In this document: positions 12,812-25,332 of the stretch, piece after piece
How the letters are laid out: each line of letters begins with the position of its first letter
Numbering within the stretch: position 1 is the first letter of the stretch
NCBI GenBank assembly: GCA_017871115.1
Contig: JAFCIZ010000001.1
Location: 4,383,501 to 4,447,500 of the forward strand
Reading direction: 5' to 3'
Length of the DNA stretch: 64,000 nt
Origin: Cunninghamella blakesleeana
Lineage: Eukaryota > Mucoromycota > Mucoromycetes > Mucorales > Cunninghamellaceae
Notes under the pieces: model-generated
What the model was told of the DNA's origin: nothing
Seen by the model: the letters and a program-made list of their open reading frames with translations, nothing else
Database searches by the model: none
Position numbers and translations under genes: made by a program

Positions 12812-13154
12812 TGAATTGTTATTATTCTATCCAGCAATAACAACAACAATAACAACTTAGATATACACATATATAAGGTGGGGAATATTCAGCAACAAAA
12901 TTGGCAATAACTTCAAAAAATGACTGAGTAATGATATAATATATTTATTAGTTTTAGTTAGTTGATATTACTATCACTTTTTTTATATATATTTATTACA
13001 AAAAATAAAATAATAATGATAATAATGATGATATAAAATAATGATATAAAAATGAGAAAGGTTAAAAAAACGAATGATAATAAATAATACTAATGAATTA
13101 TAACAATAATAATGAAAAAAGAATATATTTATAGATGGGTACAATTATTTTTAT
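12812..13154. other. Convergent 3' intergenic region
   Basis: AT-rich 3' flanks of the oxygenase (+) and the Gly/Asn-rich secreted gene (-). No other feature seen. Confidence 0.6.
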
Positions 13155-14018
13155 CTATTGCGCCTTTTCTTTTCCCTTTCCTTTTTCTTTTTCCTTTTGT
13201 TTTTCTTTATCAGCTTTTTCTTTAGCTTTCTTTGCTTCTTTTTCCTTCTTTTCTTGTGCTTTTTCCGATTCCTTGGACTTTTTTCCATCACCACCACTAC
13301 CTTCACCACCACCATTGCCATTACCGTATCGGCCTTGATTTTCGCCATCGCCATAACGGCCTGGATTTTGACCTTCACCATTACCACCATTAAAGTATTT
13401 TCCATTCATACCATTGTTATCACCATCGCCCCCACCTCGATTACCGTTGTCACCGTTATCATTATCGCCACTATCACCACCATTATTTGAACCACGGAAA
13501 TTTCCATTTCTGCCCTGATTACCATTGTCACCGTTATCATTATCACCACTATCACCACCATTATTTGAACCACGGAAATTTCCATTTCTACCTTGATTAC
13601 CATTGTCGCCGTTGCTGTCGCTATCACCATTACCGCCACCATTCTCAACGTCACCACCATTTCCATTTCCATTATCATTATCACCACTATTGCCACCACC
13701 GCCATTCATCATTTCGCTATCACTACTACCACGTTTATCAAAACTTGTAGCATCAGCTGCACCACCACCGGCACCAGATGATTTTATTTGGTCCATACAT
13801 TGGGGAATACATTCATCTAAATCACCAGTACACTTTTCTTTTAAACAGCTAGAGAATTGAGCAAAGGATAAATTGTTAGCATTGGATTGCTGTTGCTGAG
13901 AAGCACAAGCATCAGTACGATCAGCAGCATTGGCATGACGGCCTCTAGTTTGTAATCCTATTGGCATGGACATGGCTACAGTAGCAAAACTTAATAATAT
14001 AGCGTAAGTTAATTTCAT
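13155..14018 (-). CDS. Secreted Gly/Asn/Asp-rich repeat protein with a four-Cys motif
   Basis: Single exon, 287 residues. The N-terminus (MKLTYAILLSFATVAMSMP) is a clear signal peptide. Around residues 48-75 is a cysteine block with spacing C-x4-C-x6-C-x3-C, shared exactly with the gene at 15095-15532. A long low-complexity region of Gly, Asn, Asp and Arg follows, including a 26-residue unit present twice, and then a tail built almost only of Lys, Glu, Ala and Gln. The C-terminus could bind polyanions or cell wall; that is inference. No homologous family is recognised. Frames on the opposite strand over this gene are shadows of its repeats. Confidence 0.8.
   Translation of the reverse strand: MKLTYAILLSFATVAMSMPIGLQTRGRHANAADRTDACASQQQQSNANNLSFAQFSSCLKEKCTGDLDECIPQCMDQIKSSGAGGGAADATSFDKRGSSDSEMMNGGGGNSGDNDNGNGNGGDVENGGGNGDSDSNGDNGNQGRNGNFRGSNNGGDSGDNDNGDNGNQGRNGNFRGSNNGGDSGDNDNGDNGNRGGGDGDNNGMNGKYFNGGNGEGQNPGRYGDGENQGRYGNGNGGGEGSGGDGKKSKESEKAQEKKEKEAKKAKEKADKEKQKEKEKGKGKEKAQ
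13477..13632. repeat. 78-bp tandem duplication inside the secreted Gly/Asn-rich gene
   Basis: Two adjacent 78-bp units start at 13477 and 13555 with only a few differences. Because 78 is a multiple of 3, the frame is kept, adding 26 residues. The differences are scattered single bases, so the duplication is recent but not brand new. Confidence 0.8.
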
Positions 14019-15094
14019 GGTATATGTATATATATAAGAATAAGAATAATAAAATTATACAAATGTAAAATATAAAAATAAAGAGGAAAGAGAAAGAGAA
14101 AAGAGGAAAAAAAAAGGATGTTAAATATGTTTTTTTTTTAACATATTATATATTTCTGCTTTTTTTTTTTATTATATATGTAAATATATATTTTAAAGTA
14201 TAGAATATTTTTGATTTATACTAAAAGAAAAAAATGCATCAGCCTCCCTATGCAGTTGAATGCAATGCTTATATTACTCCAAAATGATAATATGGACAAT
14301 TGATAATCAAACAAATTGTAAGATATTCAATATAACTATAAAATAAACAAATAATATGGGTGATTCATATAAAAATGCTTAATCGTAGTGGCAAAATTAA
14401 TATAAAAAAAAAATAAAGGGATATTAAAATTAAAAAGGGGCAAAAATTCAATTTTGACATTTTATCGCTTTTTAAAATTTTTACAATAATGATAGTCTTT
14501 TTTATTTTTTTATATATATTTATATGATTGTACATTATCTAAAATATATTTTTACAATAAAATAACAATAATAATAAAAAAAAAGTAGTAAAGCTCAACA
14601 TCATTCTTTACGTATTTTCTTAAAATAAAAATAAGAATACATAACAAACAATTCACAACAGTTTTTAAACAATTTACACTTAAAGTTTATACTCGTCGAT
14701 CTTTTTTTTTTTATTTTTATATTTTTGGGATGATGGTATTATGTTTGGGATAATTTTATTTTTTTATAATAAATTTTTATAAATAATAAAAAGATTAGAA
14801 CTGAATGTGTAATTTTTAAGCGATTTCTATTTTATTTATCTATAATATAATATTAAGCACTGTTTTAATTATATAAATAATAATAATAATAATAATAATA
14901 ATAATTATAATAATAATAATAATAATAATAATAGACATCATATAATTTAAAAAGATAATCATTTATTTAATAATAGTAAATATAGTAAATATATATATGA
15001 AAAAAAAAAAGGTTTATAAACGTAGGTATATATATATATAAATATATATAAATAATACAATAATTCTTTATTTTAAACTGATTTAATTTTTTTT
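14019..15094. other. AT-rich intergenic region with a TAA microsatellite
   Basis: Promoter side of the 13155-14018 gene and 3' side of the next. A (TAA/ATA)n microsatellite spans about 14875-14933. No gene recognised. Confidence 0.6.
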
Positions 15095-15532
15095 TTATGC
15101 TTCATCATCATTTTCTTCATTTTCTTCATCACCACCACGAGCAGAGGCTCTTCCAGGAGGATTTAAACCATTTAAAGCAGTAGAGCCTTGACCATTAAGA
15201 CAAGTTTTAAAACAAGTTTCTTCGGCATTAATACATTTTTGTAAATAGCAATTAACAAAATTATTCCAAGGATCTTGTTGAATGGTTTGAGGTGGGGTAA
15301 GAGAAGGAGGAGAAGGCATATAAGGCTGGTAAGGTCGACGGAAAGGTGAAGGAGGACGCATGATTGTAGGTCGTTCATAAGGAATTTTTAGTGCTTCATT
15401 AGGTAAATCCATTTCATAATTATAATAAGGATCATAATAATCATATGGGTCGTATGGATCTCCATACATAGCAAATACAATTGTTGTATAAAAGGATATT
15501 AATAAACTAAACACTATAGTATTTTTCATCAT
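15095..15532 (-). CDS. Small secreted Tyr/Pro-rich protein with a four-Cys motif
   Basis: Single exon, 145 residues from the ATG at 15532. The frame extends upstream to 15610 but only adds a poly-Phe leader, and the signal peptide begins properly at MMKNTIVFSLL. After the signal come repeated DPYDPY/YDPYY units and a Pro-rich stretch. A block NCYLQKC...C...C with spacing C-x4-C-x6-C-x3-C follows, and an acidic tail (EENEENDDEA) ends the protein. The Cys spacing equals that of the neighbour at 13155-14018, on the same strand. The two are probably members of one diverged secreted family. Function unknown. Confidence 0.75.
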   Translation of the reverse strand: MMKNTIVFSLLISFYTTIVFAMYGDPYDPYDYYDPYYNYEMDLPNEALKIPYERPTIMRPPSPFRRPYQPYMPSPPSLTPPQTIQQDPWNNFVNCYLQKCINAEETCFKTCLNGQGSTALNGLNPPGRASARGGDEENEENDDEA

Positions 15533-16793
15533 TTTATAATAAAATAAAAAGATTTTATTAGTATTTAAAAAAAAGATGAAGAAAAAGAAGAAGAAAAAAA
15601 GAGAAAACAAAATTATATAATAATAAATGAATGCTTTTTAAAAAAAAAAATGATAAAGATATAATATGTCAGGGGTAAAAAAAAATAGTGGGTGATTAAA
15701 AAGGGAGGAGGGGAAAGAAAGGGGAAAAAAGAGAGCGAAATATGGGGAAATGTAAAAAAATAAAAAATAAAAAATCTTGGGTTTTATTCACGAAAAGAAT
15801 AGACTAGAATATATGTAGTCTCTTTTCTTTCTTTCTCTCGGTATTAGATAAAAAATATGATCTAGATTTGTTTTTATTCCCTTTTATTTTTATTTTTTAA
15901 TACATTTTTATCGATGTGATTTATTATTTAATTTTGTTTTTTCTTATAATCATGTATAAAATCTATTGCGAATGAATAACAATATTAGTATTTTAAAAAT
16001 TCTTGATTTTGTAAAATGCCATCTCCTTTTTTGGGTGACTAAAAGCATACCTATTATCTTTTACAAAAAAAACTTTTTCATTCACTTACACTTACTATAT
16101 CTCTCCTATATGTATATAATATATGTTTATTAATGATAAAATGAAATAGATTACCTTTCTTCTTTTTTACTAAATATATATAAACCCAGATGAAAGATTA
16201 TTTTATATTATATCATTATTTATATTAACAGAAAAATATATACATACTATTATATTTAGTATTTCTGAAAAAATGGAATGTTTAAAAAAAAAAAGAAATG
16301 GAATTTAGATAAATTGATTACACTTGAACCTATTTTTTTTTTCATCATGTATGAATTATGATCTAAAAGGGATCAGCCCCATCATAAAATATCTTTATAA
16401 TAAAAAAAAAAGTGTGTATGTATGTGAGAGAGAGAGAGAGAGAAATACCAAGATATATGTTTTCTTTGTTGAATATTTCTAACAGGTAAACCAAGGTATT
16501 TGAATTACAACCGTATTATGTGCTTTTTATTCCTTATTTTTTTTTGTTGATGTTGTCTACGAATATTATTTCTATTTTTATCTCTTTATTTTGTATCAAA
16601 CTATGTGAAATCTTTAACTTAAAAAAAAATGACACAAATGAATACGTATATAATCGATCGCTGGAAGAAAAAAAAAAAAGAACTATAATATTCATCACAT
16701 GAGGTATATCATGAATAAAATGACTAGTCATACTTGTTTTTTTTTTTTTTTTTAACCTAACTATATTTTGTATATATTTAGAATGAATTGTCA

Positions 16794-16829
<36 letters not shown>

Positions 16830-19193
16830 TTATATCAATATATATCGTTTTAATCCTCATCATTTTATGACATCTATTACCTCAAATAGAAGTGAATTTT
16901 TAATACATATGTATACAATTTATTTTTATTTAAAACAACGGTTTATCTATATTAGAAAAAGTAAAAGTGTTTTTAGATACAGCTTTTTCAAAGCAAAAGA
17001 AAACAAAAGATAAAGTATAATTTAAATTCATAAAAAATAATACTATAACTTATTTTTTCTTCTCGAAACACTTTGGCGCATAAAAAAATATTTTAATTGT
17101 ATTACCCCTATTTCCTTTTTGAGCTTTTTTCAAAAATTAAAAACGTCTAAATTAAAAAAACATATAGTATCGTTTACTTATTATTCCTTAATAGATATTA
17201 CAAAAAAAAGCAATTTAGATAGGTGATTTTTATATATGTACTAGCTTAAATTATAAGAAGATCATGAATATTTATTATTAATATAAAAATTAATATCAAG
17301 TTAAATATTCATTTATTTTCTTTGAACCTAAATGAATTAACTTGAATTTTAATAGTTGCATAATGCCATCATTCTCTACATGCGGGTCAACTTTCGTACC
17401 ATGATATTGAAGATTGATTGATTGATTGATTTACTAAAAAGAATAAAGCACGAGTTAAATATTGATTTATTTCCATAGATAGCAGATTGGTTGATGCGAT
17501 ATTTTAATAGACCAACAACTTAACCATTCGCTATAGATACTAATTTTGATACGATGCTATTTAATATTAGTTAATTTTTAAGAGCTTCGTAATGTCGCCA
17601 TTCTCTATATGTAGTTTAAATTTGAGTCAATGGCCATAGGTATTAACAGATATATTTAAAGAATCATTATTTAGCTAAATAGTCGCTTATTTTCATAAAT
17701 TACTATAGTTCAACGATTTTTTTAATCTATTTTTTTTATAAAAATATAATGTACTGATTAAACCTTATTTTTCCTTTTGTTGCTCAAAGAAAAGTGAGAG
17801 TTGCAACTTCAAACACATACATCACATAAAATTACAACAAAGTATAAACCGAATAAAGTTCAAAATAGAATAATATTTAAACACCGAAGTACAACACACA
17901 GACCGCTCAAAACGACCATAAATAAAAAAGTATTTTATCTCTCACTCTCTTTGTTATTATTCATCTATTTATTAAATCAGATATCTTTCATCTATTTATT
18001 TTTTATCAGATGGATTTTTTTTTTTTAAAAAAAAAAAGAAAAATAAGGAAATCCTATTCATTCATATATAAAAAAAAAAGGAATAAGGAAAAAGGAAACT
18101 TACAGTCCATCTTGAAACTCTTATTTTTCGCCACAAACTAAATCTTGCATATATATATATATATATATATAGTGAGAGAGGTCATGTTATATGTATTTAA
18201 ATCAATATTAATATCAGTTGCACATAAATTATTGAAATAAAATAACTTTTGTTGATCCCTGCATTCTTTTTTGTATATGAATAAAATGGAAGAGAATGGA
18301 GTTTTAAAAAAGGAAATATAGAATGGAATCCAGTCTTTTCCTTTTCTTAGACATGCGGTTTTCTAATTTAGTTTTTCGTTTAACAAAAAGAAAAAAAAAA
18401 CAAACAAAAGAAAATATATAGAAAAGATTGTCAAATATGAAATAGATAGGTTACACTTTATTGATAAAAAAAAAATAGATATTAAAAAATTAAATATTAA
18501 AAAAAGATATATTTGTATATAAATATTTTTCTATTGTTTTTAATATATATATATAAATATTTGAACCTGAAACAAAAGAACACGAAAAATTACATTTGTA
18601 TATGCTTATCTATTTACATTGTAAATATATATGAAATTGTATATATAAAAGTGGTATTATTATTACTATTATTATTATAAAAAAGAAGATGATGATGATG
18701 ATTTATTTGTTACGCAAATATAACAGAGAAAAAAGAAAGATAACTTCATTTAACTTTTTGTTTGATTGTTTTGAGCTACCCAAAAATGGTGTTTTTACAA
18801 TCATTTTTGGTGATTTCTCCCCTTACCATTTATTTCCTTTTTTGATTCAATTTTTTTTCCCACTAAGCTTTTTTTTTTAAATTTCTCGGTTTAAATTTTT
18901 TTTTTGCACCTCTCTCTCTCTTTTTTTAAATTTTTTTTTTCTTAATATATACTCTTATTATTATTTAATATCTTTTTCTTTTTCCTTCTTCTTTTAAAGT
19001 CATTATTCATTTATTTTATATATATAAAAAAAAAGAAAAAATTATTTACAAGGATTACTCCATTCTTTATTATTATTATATGAAAAACTCGCCTTGTTAA
19101 AAAAAGAGAAAAAAAAAAAAAAAAACTTATTACCCTTTTTCTTTCTCTTTTTTAATTCATTCATTCAATCTCTTAAAATAATATATTAATAAT
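15533..19193. other. Gene-poor 3.6-kb region
   Basis: No gene could be supported. Contents: a short (GA)n at about 16426-16443, an (AT)n block at 16797-16827, the decayed tandem repeat at 17333-17725, another AT block near 18150-18172, and C/T-rich leader sequence just before the Sel1 gene. Frames around 16520-17013, 17801-18028 and 18689-18880 are translations of AT-rich DNA. Confidence 0.55.
17333..17725. repeat. Decayed ~150-bp tandem repeat, locus 1
   Basis: Units align loosely. One starts at 17333 (TGAATTAACTTGAATTTTAA...) and the next near 17483 (CAGATTGGTTGATGCG...TTTTAATAG). A shorter, rearranged unit follows from about 17567, and another from about 17625. The diagnostic core is TTTTAATAG, then a TAATG-like block, then ATTCTCTAYATG. 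The same core and order appear at 33586-34160. No coding potential. Confidence 0.5.
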
Positions 19194-20907
19194 ATGGGGA
19201 TAAATCAAAGTAAACAACAAGAATCTTTAGCGTCTGGAAAAGTACGGTCTAAAAAAAGAATTAAATCATCTAGTAGTGGCTCTTTTGATAAAAAAAATAA
19301 TAAACAACCTAAACTATCAAATACAAGTCAACCTACTGTTGTTTCTTTTGAATCACCACCTTTACCTAATATTACAACAGCAACAACAACAATTAATGAA
19401 CCTTCCTCATCACAAATAATAAATCAATCAACAACTATAACAACAAAACACGTGGATAATAATAATAATAATAATGCTAATACTAATAATAATAATAATA
19501 CTAATAATAATGATACCAACAACGAACAAAATAATGAAGATCAATTAAGCCCTTTAATACCTTTACAGTCACCTTCTACTATTTCATACATACCTTCACC
19601 TTCACCACCTACTTCACATCAAACTCAACGTCATAGAAGAATATCATCTAGATCATCAAGATATACATCCACATTATCATGTGCAACAGATAGTGGAGTA
19701 CAAAGTAGTATCTTTTCTTCTAGTGGGTATACTTTTTCTGGTGGGCTATTTTCACACATTGATCCTAATACATCTTCAACTATCACTGCCATTACCGATT
19801 ATTCATCTATATCTAGAAAATCAATGATGGATTGGCCTGATGAACATCATACAAAATTACCTCCTCCCTACCAAAAAACATCAACTTCAACCGCTTCTAC
19901 TTCAACTACTACCACCACCGATCAAACATTACCATCTACATCCTCATCTAATATTGAAAAAGACAAAATAACTTTATTAACAGAAAATCTATTAAACCAA
20001 TTCAATAAATCACCTTCCAAAACTTATTCACTATTAAAACATGCTTTTACATTGGATGAGCAAAATAAAAAAGCGGCCTATAAGGCTGCGGAAAAGTGGT
20101 ATCAACATACTAATGATAGTGTATCACAAGTATGGATGGCGAAATGCATGATGGAAGGATGGGGAACACAAGCTGACATTCAATTGGGTTTCACTCAACT
20201 AAAAAATATGGCTGATCATGGTACATGGGAAGCTTATTATTTTTTGGCTTCATGTTATTTAAATGGTATTTACACAAATGATCAAATTCTAATTCAAGAA
20301 AGTAATAAACAATTGGCTTATCAATGGTTTTTAGCTTGCTCTCGTATTGAAATCCCTACTTTTACAATAACTTCTATTCAAGATACTCCTTATGAATTCA
20401 TTAGTCTATCTCAATACCGCTTAGCTACCATGCTTTTTCATGGTATTGGTGTTGCTGAAAATCATCCCCTTGCTTTTGAATGGTTTGAAAAAAGTGCCTC
20501 TTTTGGAAATAGGTAAATAAATAATATAAATATTAACTTTAAAATAAATAAATAAAAGAAAACGTATCATTTTTTTTTTTTTTTGTAAACATTTTTTTTT
20601 TTATATTTTATTTTTACGAAATAATAATATAGATATGCTCAGTTTATTATTGGTTATCATTATGAAAAAGGCATCCATATTCAACAAGATATTACTAGAG
20701 CTATTCAATATTATCAATCAAGTGCAAATCAAGATTTTGTAGATGCTCAAGCTGCTTTAGGAATTTGTTTGATTGAACAAAATCAATTTGATCAAGGTAT
20801 TCCATGGTTACAAAAAGCCATTGAAAAGGTAATGTGGATTTTTTTTTTTAAAAAAAAATAGGATTATATTAATATATTTATTTATATATTTTTTACTCAT
20901 TACTTTT

Positions 20908-20945
<38 letters not shown>

Positions 20946-23900
20946 TAATGCTCGCGCTTTATTAAAGTATGGGATTATGCATGAAACTGGAAAAGGGGTA
21001 TCCAAAGATTCTCACATGGCACTTCATTATTATAAATTGGCAGCTCAGCAAGATGATCCTGTAGCACATTATATACTTGGATTACATTATCGATTAGATA
21101 CTTCCTTACCCAATCATCATGTTGAAGCTGGAAAACATTTTCATCGTTCAGCAAAAGCAGGTTTTCCACCATCTCAGCGTTTATTAGGATTAATGTATGC
21201 GCAAGGATTGTTGTTATCAACGAATCATGATGAATTAACCGCAACTCAACGAAGACGAAAAGATGAAAAACAAGCATTGATTTGGTTTAAAAGAGCTGCC
21301 TCTCATGGTGATGTACGTGCATTAGGTTTAGTAGGATCTTGTTATGAACATGGTCATGGTGCTGCTGTGAATTTTGATGTGGCTTTACAATACTATCAAA
21401 AAGCTGCTCGTATTTCAAGTCCTTTTCAATGTTCTGCTCAAGTTGCTGTGGCTAATTTGTTACATAAAATGAATCGTCACCGCGACGCTTTTGATTGGTT
21501 CTTACGTGCTTCAAGTCTTAAATTAATAACTTTTGCGAACGAAGAAGCAGAAGAAGACGAAGAAGAAGACATGACTTATTTGGCTTTAGACCGCGAACAA
21601 CGTAAAGCAAAATTAATGGTAGCCCGTTATCGATTACATGGCTGGTCAGGTGTAGATGTTAACCCTGAACTTGGTTTTACTATGTTATGTGAATTAACTT
21701 TGAATAATACAACAGATGGTCATGCTCATTATTGGTTAGCCGCTTGTTATGAAGAAGGTGTCCCCCAAGTTTGCACTTCTAATCTTTCCAAAGCTTTTGA
21801 ACATTATCAAGTAGCAGCTTTGGCTGGCGACATGGATGCTCAATTCCAAGTAGCTTTTATGTTATCTAATGGAAAAGGAGTAGAAAAAAATCGTCAACAA
21901 GCCTTTCAATGGTATGAAAAATCTGCTCAAAAGGGTCATAAAACCGCTCTTTATAGTCTTGGTCTTTATTATGCAAAAGGTTTGGATGGCGTTCCTAAAG
22001 ATTTAACTAAGGCACGGGATTGTTTTGAAAAATCTGCTCAACTTGGTTTTGTTACATCAATGACTTCTCTAGCTTCTTTATATCGTTTAATGTTAACTTC
22101 TCAACAACAACATCAGCAGCAAATGAATAGTAATGATTTGTTGGATAACCCTACTTACTATCGTGATCAAATGATTTTTTGGTATCGTAAGGCTGCATCA
22201 TTTGGTGAAATCACAGCCCAACGCGAATTAGGGACTATTTATAATGGTGGACTATTCGGTATTTCTCAAGATCATAATTTAGCATTAGAATTTTTACGAA
22301 AAGCCAACCAACAACAAGATGCACAAGCTACTTTATTACTCGGTAGTTATTATCAACATGGGATCATTGTAGAAAAAGATCAACATCAAGCTATTCAACT
22401 TTATTTAAATGCTGCTTCCTATGGTTCCTCTATTGCTCATTTTGCTGCTGCTCAAGTGTATCATACATTACACCAATATGAACTTGCCTTTCAGCAATAT
22501 CAAATTTCTTACAAAGATCATCAATTAAAGAAGAATCGAATTGGTAAAACATCTAAATTAATGGTAGCTAGATATGTCTTGAGTTATATTGCTTCTTCTC
22601 CTTCAACTCCCTCAACTTCATCTTCTATTCACTATACAAAACAAGAAGCTTTTGAAATGTTAAAAGAATTAGCTACACAAGATCATTTTGAACCTTCCTT
22701 TTATTGGTTGGCTGATTGTTATTTCAATGGTTTTGGAACAGATGTTAATACAAAGGAAGCTCTTTATTGGTACCGTCAATCTGCTGATAAAACTCAAGAT
22801 AAAGATGCTATGTTTAAAGTCGCTCATATGTATGAAGATGGTATTGATGTTGATGTTGATTTATCTATTGCTTTCTGCTATATTCAAAAATCAGCTGAAC
22901 TTGGCCATATTGAAGCTCAACATCAAATGGGTAAGTGTTATAAGATTATAAATAAGTAAAATATAAATATACTTATCATCTTTTATATATATATATTTAT
23001 ATATGTATATAGGTATGGCTTATTGGCGTGGATCATATAATATGGATATTGATTTAAATCTTGCTATCCAATGGTTTACTAAATCTGCTACTCAACGATA
23101 TAAAGAAAGTCATTGGGCCCTTGGACAAATGGCAATCGAAAATAATGATCATGAAATGGCTATAGCGTGGTGGGAAAAGGCAATTGATCTCGGACACTTA
23201 TTATCTATGAGAAGTTTAGCTACATTATTATTACATCAACAACAATCAAAAGATGATTCATCTCCTGTACAACTAGATTTGGATCGTGCTTTACAGTTAT
23301 TAACAGATGCTTCACGTTTAGGGGATTTAGAATCCTTAGTATTACTTGGACAAATTCATCAAGCTGGTATTGTATCTGTACACCATCAACAAACACTATT
23401 ATCCTCTTCCCCTTCTGCCGTAGATACACCACTATCCTCAGCCTCCTCAGCCTCTAGCCAACATCAAAGTATTCGAAATAGTGATGGTGAAGAAGAATTT
23501 ATTTTAGATGATCAAGAAACACAATTAGTTGAACAACAGCAAGAAGAGCAAGAGCTTGCTATAAGATGTTTTGAACAAGCTGCTAGTATGGGTCATGTAG
23601 GTGCTATGTTTTTAGCTGGGCAATATTGGCATACACAACAACAATATGCTGCCGCTTATGATTTTTACGACCAAGCTAGCCAACAAGGTGGTCATGCTTT
23701 ATCTAAAGTAATGCGAGCTAGATATAGACTAGCTGGTCTTGGTGGTATCCCTATCGATAAAAAAGAAGGATTTAAAGAATTGCTTTATTGTGCTGAAAAA
23801 GAAAATTGTATTGAAGCATATAATTCCTTGGGTCAATGCTATGAATTAGGTTTAGGGACTGAAAAAAATATAAAACAAGCTTATCAATGGTACCATTTAT

Positions 23901-25332
23901 CTGTAGAAACAACCAATGATGCAGAAGCTATGTATCGTATTGGCTATATGTATTATTCTAATCAATTACCTATCGATTCTGATGATCTTTCTCATCAACA
24001 ACAACACGAAACTAAAGATGAAATTGCTTATCGATGGTTCCATTTGGCAAATACAACCAACGGTCATATCAAGGCCAATTACTATCTTGGTTTATATCAT
24101 AAAAATGGAGTAATGCGTGAATCCAAGATGATTATTCAAAAGGACTCTCAATTAGCCATTCAATATTTACAAAAATCTGCTTTACAAGGTGATGTAGAAT
24201 CAATGTACCAATTGGGTCTCTTTTATTTAACCAATGAAAACGAAGACGAAGATAATAAAGAAAACTATGCATTTACAATGGAGCAACAATTAGAAGGTAT
24301 TCAATGGTTAACTCGTTCATCCCAGCTTGGTTCTTCTCATGCACAACGTGAATTGGGTATTCTTTATCATTGTGGACGTGATTTTATTGACCCTACAACT
24401 TCTGAATTAACTGTTTTATTGGGACAAGATTTTGAAAAAGCATATGAATTATTTTGTCAAGCTTCACGACATGGGGATGTGACCTCTACCGTTTATATTG
24501 GTACCTATTTTGAACATGGTATTCATGTAGCTCCTAGCATTGAATTAGCTAAGGAATGGTATCAAGATGCAATCGATTATCATCATGATCATAGTGCTAA
24601 TAACAATAGCAATATGGTATGGTTAGCTGAACTTGGATTAGCCAGATTATGGCACCAAGAACAAGCAAGCCAAGAAGCTTATCAACTCTTTTGTAATGCT
24701 TATGAACATGCAAAAAGCACCTTATCTCCCTTAGACCATGAAACGTCCAAAGCTCTTTTACATTGTCAAATGATGATTTTAAAATATCAACTTTATGGAT
24801 GGGGTGGTGTAATGAAACAATGCCAACAAGCTGCTCAACAAATGCTGTTATTAGCTCAAACTAGTAATCATATAAAAGCATATTTAGATGTGGCCCAGTG
24901 TTATGAAAATGGAATTGGTTTTCCTCAAGACTATCTTCATGCTTTTACTTGGTATGGTCGAATAGTTGGTATAATGAATCATCATCATCAATTACAACAA
25001 GAGAAATCATTCAACGATGATGATGATTCCTTTTTAGATGAAGATGATGACGATGAATTAGACTATGCTTTAGCTCTTTATAAATTGGCTGAGTTTTATC
25101 GATTGGGTTATACACCAAATGGTCTTAGTGATCTAGAAAAAGCTATGAATTTATATCAACTTGCTGCTGATAAAGGTAAAAAAAAAATTAAAGATTTGGA
25201 ATATAAAAAAAATTCTCATAGTATCATTCATTTTTTCTCATCGTATATATACTTATATATATAAAAACGTCATTGTTGTTATTAATTTTAGGTTCTGATG
25301 ATGCTAAGCAATACCTCCATTCCTTACTGTAA
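19194..25332 (+). CDS. Giant Sel1-repeat protein with an N-myristoylation signal
   Basis: Five exons, 19194-20512, 20633-20828, 20944-22930, 23013-25175 and 25292-25332, give 1901 residues. The N-terminus MGINQSK fits the N-myristoyltransferase pattern (Gly2, Ser6, Lys7) and is followed by basic residues, so membrane anchoring is expected. Residues to about 255 are Ser/Thr/Asn-rich and probably disordered. From about 260 to the end are Sel1-like (TPR-type) helical repeats of roughly 36 residues, with repeated A..W/Y..KAA..G..A...LG..Y..G patterns, interrupted by acidic or Gln-rich insertions. Sel1 proteins are scaffolds; fungal Chs4/Skt5 relatives activate chitin synthase at membranes. A scaffold role at the plasma membrane is inference. 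At 1901 residues it is much longer than typical Chs4. Confidence 0.9.

Noticed and set aside
13158..13860. Several plus-strand frames rich in His, Tyr, Phe and Pro
   Set aside because: They are antisense or shifted readings of the Gly/Asn-repeat secreted gene, which has a signal peptide and ordered domains.
14875..14933. Regular repeat considered as CRISPR array
   Set aside because: It is a trinucleotide microsatellite without spacers, in a eukaryotic genome.
16520..17013. Three small frames around an AT microsatellite
   Set aside because: Poly Tyr-Ile translation of (TA)n; not coding.
17801..18028. 75-codon plus-strand frame
   Set aside because: Ends in a hydrophobic run from T-rich DNA; lies next to the decayed repeat and has no supported exons.
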